Assembly: GCA_017893485.1 (NCBI GenBank)
Contig: CM030362.1
Coordinates: forward strand, 33,522,089 to 33,586,088
Reading direction: 5' to 3'
Origin: Hemerocallis citrina
Taxonomy: Eukaryota > Streptophyta > Magnoliopsida > Asparagales > Asphodelaceae
Length of the DNA: 64,000 nt
The notes beneath the pieces were generated by a model that had not been told where the DNA came from, ran no database searches, and worked only from the letters and a program-made list of their open reading frames with translations. Made by a program: the position numbers and the translations under genes. Of this stretch, positions 48,801 to 59,400 are shown piece by piece. The stretch's first letter is position 1; every line of letters begins with the position of its first letter.

Positions 48801-51800
48801 TCAGCAACTGGCTTTCGATCAGCTCAAAGAGTACCTCTCCAATCTCCCTCTCCTCAGCAAGCCAGAGTCAGGCGAGGTGCTATTCTTCTACTTGGCAGCT
48901 TCGGAGCAGGCCCTCAGTGCGGTCCTAATTAGGGAGGAAGACGGAGCCCAAAGGCCCATCTACTATGTCAGCAAAATTCTCCGCGATGCCGAACTACGAT
49001 ACACAAAGATGGAAAAGGTCGCCTATGCCTTGGTTATGGCCGTGCGAAAACTTCGTCCGTATTTTCAAGCTCACTCAGTCCAAGTTCTTACGGATCAGCT
49101 GCTAAAGCAAGTCCTCCATATACCTGAGCCCTTCGGCCGCCTAATCAAATGGTCCATCGAGCTGAGCCAGCATGACATCAGCTATAAGCTGAGGACGGCC
49201 ATCAAGGGATCGGCGCTCGCCAAATTTATAATCGAATGTGCAATCCCAGAGGTCCCCAAAACTCTAGAAGATGAGCCCGTCTGGGAACTTTAAGTGGACG
49301 GATCATCCTGTGAAGAGGGTAGCGGGGCCGGAGTCATCTTAAGCAGTCCAGATGGCTTTGTCCTCCAATACTCTCTGCGCTTCAGCTTCAAGGCATCTAA
49401 CAATAAGGCGGAGTACGAGGCCCTGGTAGCCGGACTCCTAGCCCAAAAAGTGGGGGTTAAATGGGTCAAAGCCTTCAGTGATTCTCAACTCATCGTCAAT
49501 CAAGTGTGCAGAGAGTATGAAGCCCACAATACTCGGTTGTTTAAATATTTGGCCCAGGTCGAGCTCCTTTTGGCCGACTTTGAGGATGCCTCCGTCGTCA
49601 GGATCCCTCGAGAAATGAACGGTTAAACGCTATCCAAATTATCATCTTCCTCATTCGAAGGTCTAGATCGTACAATCCTGGTGGAGGTCCTTATTTGACC
49701 GAGCATCGACAAGGAAAACTCTGAAGTCCTCTGTCTCGACCCATCCGCCCAGCAACCAACTTGGATGGATCCGATCTTGAACTACCTAAACCGAGAACTC
49801 CCCCAAGACGCCTCCTAGGCTAGGAGGATCCGGGTCAGGGTCGAGAGGTTTGTGCTCATCGATGACATGCTCTTTAAGCGCTCCTACACAATGACAGACG
49901 GTAGACCCTACCTCTGATGCCTATCACCGGAGGAGGCCAAATATGCACTCGAGAAAATGCACGCCGGGATAGACAACTGCCACATGGGCACCAGATTGCT
50001 TGCGAGGAAAGTGCTCAACCACGGGTGCTACTGGCCGATCCTTCTGCAAGATGCTCAGGACCTGGTAAAGAAGTGTGGCCCATGCCAAAGGTTCTCTTCG
50101 GCCTGACATTTACCCCAAGCTAATCTTAAGTCGCTCGCTAGCCCAGCTCCCTTCGCCATGTGGTGGATAAATGAAGTGTTCGGAAATGGTTGAAGTAGTT
50201 GAATAGGAGGATTACTATGACTATAGCTCTTGGTATATTTGCGAAAGAAGAAAAAGATTTATTTGATATTATGGATGATTGGTTATGGAGGGACCGTTTC
50301 GTTTTTGTAGGCTACTCCGACCTATTGCTCTTTCCTTGTCCCCAAAGCTATGGGTCAAAGGCACTGCTTCACAGCTGTGGCTATCGACTATTTCACGAAA
50401 TTGGTCGAGGCAAAGCCCCTGGCCACTATTATTAAGCACCAGGTCCGACAATTCTTCTGGAAGCACATCGTCTACCGATTTGGGATTCCTCAGATCCTCA
50501 TCACCGACAATGGTACTCAGTTCGCCAGAAAGAGCTTCCGCACATTTTGCGAGGACTTAGGAATCCAGCAAAGATTCTCCTCCATCTCGCACCCCCAGTC
50601 AAATGGTCAGGCCGAGAACGCCAATCGAAAAATCCTCGATGGCCTCAAGAAGTGATTAGACAAATTCCCTCAAGGGATTGTGTCGACGAGTTGCCCAGCG
50701 TACTGTGGTCCTATCGCACGACCAAGAGGATCCCTACGGGTAAGTCACCTTTCAACTTGACCTTCGGCGCCGAGGCAATAATCCGCCTGGAAGTCGGGTT
50801 ACCATCGCCACAGATTATGAGCTTCGACGAAGGTTCAAACTCAGACGGCCTCAGGGCCAATCTGGACCGCCTCGATGAAGTTCACGAAAGGGCGGCCATC
50901 AGAAGAAAGATGTGTGTAACACACGTGGGGCAAAATTGTCATAACTCAATTTTGCGGGGCGTTACACTCTTTTTCCCTTTTAAAAGTTCTGTCTTCAGAA
51001 CTTACGTGGGTAAAAGTTGTATCTTGAACACACCTTATAAAGAATTTGAAAAATAAACATTATATAAAGATACAAAAATACTAACATGTAAAGATAAAGT
51101 ATATATACAAAATAATAATATTGAGTTAGCAAAAATAGTCAATAGTAAACAGTAATAATATAGGTTGAAAATAAAATAAAATAATAATAACGCATATAGG
51201 ATAGATATAGAAGCAAGTATAAATAAAAAGGTAGTTAAGTAAATGTGTGAATAAGTATAATTGTATTATAAATAATAAAGTTGAAGTAGTGTATGATAAG
51301 TTGGAAAACATTATAAAATAGTATAAAATGGTACAAAAAAATAAAATAGTGATATTAAAATAGAAGTAAAAGTGTGGGATAGTAAAAGTAGGAAATGAAG
51401 TAGTAAATTACAGCAATCGATTATTAAGAATAAAAGTATAGATTATAAATCTCAAATATAAATAATAAAAATTAGTAGTAATGAAAATAATTTATAAAAG
51501 TAAGAAGAAAAATAGAATAAAATATATGCATGAGCTTAAATGCAAATGCGAATGAGAATAAATATGTAGTGTAATAAGTTAGCACAATAAACATAAATAA
51601 TTATATATTATAAAATATATGGTAGTATAGTAATTATTTAAGTGTAAGATAATATGTGTAGTAAGTATGTTAAAATATATATAATATTTATAGTAAATAG
51701 TAGAAATTATATGTAGTAAGAAAATTGTAAAGAACATCCGAGGCCGACCCTCATGGGGAGCTCTCACAAGGTCTCAAGTTGTTGCGCCCTCGGTGTGGCA

Positions 51801-54800
51801 TCCGAGGCCGATCCTTATGAGGTGCCTTCACAAGGCCTCAATTTCCTGCGCCATCGGCATGACATCCGAGGCTGACCCCCATGGTGAGCTCTCAAAAGGT
51901 ATCAACTCATTGCGCCCTCGGCGCGGTGTCCGAGGCTGACCTTTAGTCTTCACAAAGCCTCCTGATCACTGTTGCATCCGAGGCCTACCCTCACTGGGAC
52001 CTCGAGTAGGGGAGACTCACTCCCGGCCTCAACATGATAGTCGTTCCCATACTTTCCGTAGATTCACACCGCAGCGGGACACTCCCAATCTCGACCCGTG
52101 CAGATCGCCATTGTCTACAAGACACTCTCAATGAGTCAACTACTCATAGAAGAAGACCGAAAGGTCACCTCCAAGAGTGGGGGGCTTATGATGAGGGTAG
52201 AAATAGCGGACGATGTGCACCGCTCGATCTTGGCATGAATCTCGAGGAGATTCCATAACAGTTTGTGGGTCAATTATCGACTCATCGCCCAAATCCAACT
52301 CATCGCGAATTGGGTCCCCTCCCCTGATCAGGGTATCGGGGAATATTTCCTAATCAGGCTGACGCCTATAAATACAGCCTTACCTTTACAGTAACCAGGT
52401 AATCACTATTTCACCACTTAAGTCCTCCTTAATCCTCTAGTTATTGACTTGAGTGTCGGAGGGTCTGTCGCCGGGAGTCTTTCCGGTGTTTCACATTTTT
52501 TTGCAGGTATCCGGCGATGGTCAATCACTTCCAGATCCACCAAATCCAATCACGCATCAATATCATAGTGGAGTCACATCAGCAGCCGACATATGAGTTT
52601 CCTCTTCACCAAAAGAACTCACATTATCTGTTGCTCCCACACCCGAAAACAAGATGCTCTGATGATGACCACTTCACCCAAAAGCTTGCGCTGATGGGTT
52701 TTGGACTGTAATGTATATCATTCAATCCTGCCATTAATTCTGTCCTCCCGTGCGTAAGATGAATCACGTGGTTTGCAGATTACTAAAGTAAATGAATAAA
52801 TTTTATATTTTCAATAATGAGATTTGAATCCAAGACTAGTTTTCTGTTGATAGTCAATTATACCAAAGCACCGCAATGGATATCAAACAATCTTAACACT
52901 TTTCCTCCACTATTTGTCCCATCTTTCTATACATGTATTATTCAGTTTTCTTTTTGGGTTAAATCAGCATGGGCTTTTAACTTTTTTTTATTTTGAGTCA
53001 GTTAATACATGTTATTGTTTCAGTAGTCTCTAGTTTAACAGATTATATTGCAGCTTAATCTAATTGAATTTGATTGTTTCTGAAGTTACTTGGTACAGTT
53101 GGTCCTCCACTGAATGATACAGAATTTAAGATTGTTGACATAGAAACTGCTAGCATGCTTCCTGATGGCATGAAAGGTATTGTCAAAATCCGAGGGCCAC
53201 AGGTGATGAAAGGATACTACAAGGTAAGAGTCAATTTTCCGTCTGAGCTTATGCTGTTTATACTGAAATTATTCTGAATTTGGATATCATCTTTACTGAA
53301 TCCGGAACCTTATAGAAATCTGATACTAATATATTAAAATCCATGTTTAACAGATTTTAGGGATCGATAAATGTTATTAATTGGAAATAGTATGTGTATT
53401 AGCAAACAACACAGTCAGTGTTACCAAATCTGTAATCAATTTTACCATAGCTATTATCCTGAGAGTTAGGCATGCAAATTCTAGATCAATAATTATCACA
53501 ATCTTTATGATTTTTTTAAGTTAGTATAGCTGGATCGTTACAAAAAGCCAATAACAAAATATTTATATAACCATAAAAGATATTGATTAGTTATTTCATT
53601 TAATGGATTTGAATATCAAGACTAGAGTTATTTCATTTAATGCATTTGGATAATCATGATGAGCAACAGTTTTCATTTAGTTCTTATATAATTGGACTTT
53701 AAATCATAATCAACTCCCAACTTGATGACATTTTTAAAAGTTAGTATAGCTGGATTGTTACAAAAAGCGAAAAACAAAATATTTATATAATCATAAAAGA
53801 TGGATTAGTTATTTCATTCAATGGATTTGAATATCATGATGAACAACCGTTTCCATTTAGTTCTTATATAATTAGACTAGTTATTTCTTTTAATGCATTT
53901 GGATAATCATGATGAGCAACAGTTTTCATTTTGTTCTTATATAATTAGACTTTAAATCAGAATCAAATCCCAACTTGATGACAAGAATAAATTGCGGATG
54001 CTTTTGAATCAGACTCTATTACCAAGCATGTAACCTGATCTTATGATCTACCTATGGCATATAACATTTCTCAAATTTCGGGGGTCTTCATCTTGTTGAA
54101 TCTGTTGGTTTAATAAGAGTCTGTAAGAGTTTTGCATAACTAAAGATGTTTGAACATAAGAGGTTGATTCCATATAATTTTGGACGAAAACTTACATTGA
54201 ACTGCTCATGTAAGCTGCAGTTTTCCACTTGCCCGCCGTATGCATTTTGTTTGATCATAACTCTGAATGGATGGTTTAGTTCATAGAAGTTCACAACTAA
54301 GTACAAATAACTCTGAATGGATGGTTTAGTTCATAGAAGTTCACAACTAAGTACAAAACATCAAAGCATTTGCCTCGTAATGGTGTGTTATGAATCCTGT
54401 CTCCATTATCTCCTTTTCAGGGTATTTCCACTAAGGAGTTTCTGTAGCCCCAGCGAAAATTTGAGGGCCTTAGGTTGGTTGTATTTGTAAATTAAGCTCA
54501 GAAATAGTTGTGTTAAGTAGTCTTAGTTTTGTCCCACATCTGAAGTAGAGTTATATTACTTTATGTACTTTACTAAATATAGGAATCAGTGTATTCAGTT
54601 ATATGCATCGAATAAAGTATTCTTTTCTGTCTCTATACTATAAATTAACATGGTATCAGAGTTCGAAAAGTATACACAAAAATTATCCACAAAAAATTAG
54701 GGTTTTCTTTTCCTTCAAAAAAAAAAAAACCAGTAGCATCCGCCACCTCTTCTTCCTGTTCTTCTTCCCTGGTTTCTTTTTCCTCCAAACCCAAAACCCT

Positions 54801-55820
54801 AACAATAATCCCTAATCTCTTTACTAATCAAACACTAATCTCCTTCATCTCAATCAACAACCGTCACACCATCCTCTTCTCCTCTCCATTAAAACCCGAC
54901 TATCTCTCCTCCAAACCAACTTCATCTTCTCCATACACTGCCTCCATCAAAACCCAAACTACAACGCCACATCACCCTTCAATCCCGACCCCACTTTCAC
55001 TCCTTGATGCCACCTTCCCCTCACCACCGAACTCCACCTTCTACAACCCCTTCATACATCTCCGACCTCTCCCTTGCCTCCACACCTGCACACAATCAAG
55101 AACCCCTAAACCCAGCTCTTCATCCCCTCCAAAACTCCACCCTTGCTTCCTTCTCTGCACCCGCACTCTAAGCAGTTAAAATTTTCGATTACGCTCGATT
55201 AATTCCCGATTAATCGCTAATCGGAGGCTAAACAATTATTTTTTAGCGATGTATAATATTTCAATAATTAATGGTTTCATCAAGTATAATCGGTCAATTA
55301 GTGGTTAATCGGTCAATTTTAAGTGGCTGATTAACCGGTGTAATCTCCACTAATTTTCATGCCCGTTTGCATTATTTGGGCTCAATCCGGCTTAAACTCA
55401 AATCCAAATTCAAAATTCAAACTCCTTCTGGTCGTCGCGCAAACGCAAATCCGACATGTCGCTGCTATCTGTTTCTTCCTCGTGCAAACCCAAACCAAAA
55501 CTGATTCTCTTCAAACCCAAACTCAAACTGATTCTCTTCTTTCTCGAACAAACCCAAACCCGACCCGCCGTCGCTTTCCCTGCACCATCGCATACTTGAC
55601 CCCGCCCGCATCTGCTGCACCTACTCTTGCTGCTCGCGTTGCTCCTCGTTCCCGATTGTTTTTGTTTGATGGAATCGACCAACAAACCCTACCGAACCCA
55701 CATCCAGAATCCAAACTCAGATCAAACCAAGTATTCTCTTCTTTTTATCTATAACTATATGTTACTATTTGATAATCTTATAATAGTTTTATGTTAGGAT
55801 TTAGGGTTGCTACATAATGA

Positions 55821-55857
<37 letters not shown>

Positions 55858-55968
55858 GATCTTTTCGATTTAATCCTCGATTAATTTTCGATTAACCGAT
55901 TAATCACTAATCGCTCCTAGACCGATTAGTTCCAAAAATCGATTTTAACTGCCTAGCCCGCACTTGCC

Positions 55969-56021
<53 letters not shown>

Positions 56022-56402
56022 AAAGGATCGGTTGAGCACTCCTCTAGTGCTCACCGCGTGAACACTAGGCCTTCGGGCGTTCATATCGAAAATCCGAACC
56101 GTTCACATTGATCTACACATCTAAATTAGTCTAAATATGTAAAATCAAATCATTTGAAATTCATTTGCCCATTCATTGAAGTGTTACAAAATTGTATTCA
56201 CGTGGTGAGCACTAGAGGAGTGCTCAACCGATCCTTTCCCTATATATATATATATATATATATAACGATCTTTTCGATTTAATTCCCGATTTTTTTTCGA
56301 TTAACCGATTAATCACTAATCGTTCCTAGACCGATTAGTTCCAAAAATCGATTTTAACTGCCTAGCCCGCACTTGCCACCCCCTGACCCTCCCTGTAGCA
56401 AA

Positions 56403-56433
<31 letters not shown>

Positions 56434-59400
56434 TGAAAGATGTCTTGTGCTGCATACTGCTTCGTAATGCGTGATAGTGTTTAATTTTCTCTTCAATCAC
56501 CATCTCTCCTTCATACTCGTCTTTTCTTTAAGATCTAATCTAGATCTGCTTCAATGGCGACTTTTTCTTCTCCAACTGTAAAATCTTCTCACTGCTACTC
56601 CTACGGATGAGCCAACCTTCTCCCAATCTATTGTTTCTGCTGAAGAGTATCAAGATTTTCACAACATGCTGCCCCATCCTTCTAGTAACTCTGTTCACTC
56701 GTATAATGCTTTTCATATTTTTCACATAAATGGATAATTAATTCAGGTGCTTCTGATGTCTCCTTTATTGCTTTCTTCATATTCTTTGATTCCAAATTAT
56801 CATGTGCGTCAGGGGTGGGAGATATCTCTCTTTCTCCGTGCTTTCATCTTAAATCGGCTTTGCATATTTCTAATTTTCCTAATAGTTTATTATCAGTTCC
56901 TAAACTTTGCAAAGATTTAAATTGTTACAGTGATATTTTTTCTTCTCATTGTGTGTTTCAGGTTACTGCGATGAGGAAGGTGATTGACACCGGTCGTGAA
57001 CAACATGGGTTATATATCTTGGATTCTCCAGTCTTGGCTTTTACTTCTTCTGCCTATTCTGAATTGTGGCACCGACGACTGGGACATCCTTTCTCTACGA
57101 TCCTCAAGCACTTAGTTTCAGGTTGTGAGCCGTCTGTTTAGGTATCTTGTGAGTCATGTGAGTTAGGTAAACATCATAGAGTTTCCTACCCATGACAACA
57201 ATAAACGTAGTGAATATTTGTTTGATTAAGTGCATTCTGATATTTGGGTCTCTATTGGTTTTTACACGTTTAATAACTTTCGTTATTTTGTTACGTTTGT
57301 TGATGATTTCTCTCGAATGACGAGGTTGTTTCTTTTGAAAGATCGTTATGAAGTATTTAAAGTTTTTCAAGAAGTTTTCTTCGAGATTCAAACACAATTT
57401 GGCACAACCCTTAAATGTTTCCATTCTAATAATGCTAAAAACTACATGAGTTCTCATTTTCAACAATTTTTTTCTCAACATAGAATCATACACCAAACTT
57501 TTTGCGCTTACATTCCTCAACAAAATGGAGTGACAGAATGCAAAAATCAACATTTATTTAGTACTGCTCAATCTCTGATGTTTGAACTGAAAGTCTCCAA
57601 GTTTTATTAGAGTTTTGCAGTTCTCACTGAGTGTTTTCTTATTATTGTATGCCTACTCCTATTCTTCAAAATCAGTCCCCAATCTAACTGGTATTTCCAT
57701 CTAAAAATCAATTTTCAATAACACGTATTTTTTTTGCACTTGTTTTGTTCAGAATCTTCACCCAGATACTGATAAACTTGACTCGCGTTCTATTAAATGT
57801 GTATTTTTTTGGTATTCGCATTTTTCGAAATGTTATTTTTGTTATTGCCCTTCTCGAAAAAAAAAACATTTATCTCACCAAATGTTTCATTTTTTTAACA
57901 CCTTTTTTTGAACAAATTTCTTCACACAATTGTGATTTACCAAGGGTTGTTGTAGAGAGTCTTGATTTTTCAACACAAACACCTTCACCACCAACAACGA
58001 CACCACCATCGCCGCCACCGCCAACACCGCCACCCCCACCACTTCAGATGTATGTCAAAAGACGTAAGGCTCGTTCAGACTTAACCATCCAGGGGTTCTG
58101 TTGTTCCACTAATATCAACCACTTCTATTGGTAATATTCCTAACACAGATGATTTACATAGTTCTCAATGTATGGCTAAGCGTTCTAGTGCTCACTATCC
58201 TATTGCCAAGTTGGTTTCTTTTAAACAGAACAAATTTTTTCGAGCCTTTACCTCTTCCTTAGATTCCATCTCTATTCTGAAATGTTTAGGAAACACTCAA
58301 GTACCCTGGTTGGACTGCAGCTATAAAAAAGGAAATGCAGGCTCTTCAGCAGAATGATACTTGGCAGTTGGTTTGTCTCTTGTAGGTGGTAAGACAATTG
58401 GTTGTAAATGAATATTCACTGTCAAACATAATTCTGATGGCGCAGTTGACCGATTCAAAACTCGCCTTGTTGCTAAAGGTTATACACAAGAATTTGGCAT
58501 AGACTATGCAAAGATTTTTTTTTCTATGGTTGTGAAACTCACCTCTGCTAGTGTTCTTATCTCTCTTGCATCAAATTGTTTTTAGTCCCGTCATCAGCTT
58601 GATGCCAAGAATGCATTTCTCAATGGAGACTTGAAAGATGTGTATATGCAGTAGTGGTTTTGAGCGACATGGGAGAATCTTGTATGTTCGCTCAAAAAGT
58701 CTCTTTATGGCCTCAAACAGTTTCCTCGAGCTTAGTTTGCTCTTATGAGTTCTCAAGAAGTAAGACCACTCTCTCTTCACAAAGAAAGGAAGTAAAGACA
58801 TTGTTATTTTGTTAGTATATGTTGATGATATCATTATCACATGCAGTGATTCACAAGGTATTGCAGACATCAAGCAGCGGTTAGCTCAAGCATTTCGAAT
58901 GAAGGATCTTGGTCCGCTTCGATATTTTGTTGGCATTGAGGTTGCACGCACAAAGGATGATATCTTTCTGATGTAAAACTAACCCTAAATAGAGAATTTT
59001 CAAGATTCTTAATGGATTAATTTTACCAACATGTAATGCGAATCAAAGTTGAAATTTTAAACAATTAATCGGTTTGATGGATTTCCAAGAATTGAATTAA
59101 GAGTCACAAACCCAATTAATAATTCAGTTCTAACAATCAATAATTAAATTGCTAAGCGTTCTTAGCAAGTAAAAGATTCAATACTGATTTGTACTCTAAT
59201 TAGGCAAGTGGAACGCTCAATCTCAATATTTGTGGTCGACAGTTAAATTGAATAATATAATAGAGATAATAAAGTAGTATAACAGAAATTTTTGAAAGTT
59301 GGAAAGAGTATACTGAGGGTTTGAAGAACTCAATGTAGATCTCGGAAGAGCACAACAATGGCAGCAACAACTTCAAGAGCAATGGCAACAAAAGCAAGGG

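Larger units (their letters stand above)
44397..52653 (+). mobile_element. Ty3/gypsy Tat-lineage retrotransposon B, plus strand, with both LTRs
   Basis: LTRs at 44397-44852 and 52189-52653. Between them, in order: primer region, gag, protease, RT (YVDD), RNase H, aRNH, integrase and a 64-bp tandem repeat. Same domain order as the left Tat element but on the opposite strand. It is dead: several frameshifts, two insertions (46963-47535 and 50914-51734) and a chloroplast fragment in the integrase. Sits in the intron between AAE exons j and k in the sense direction. Confidence 0.92.

Noticed and set aside
50217..50435. Functional psbD gene or plastid contig contamination
   Set aside because: Only 41 codons match D2 and the sequence is joined to integrase on both sides within a nuclear gypsy element.
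55359..55754. 131-codon ORF in the hAT-like element
   Set aside because: Gln/Thr repeat peptide with no BED zinc finger or hAT dimerisation block; not a transposase.
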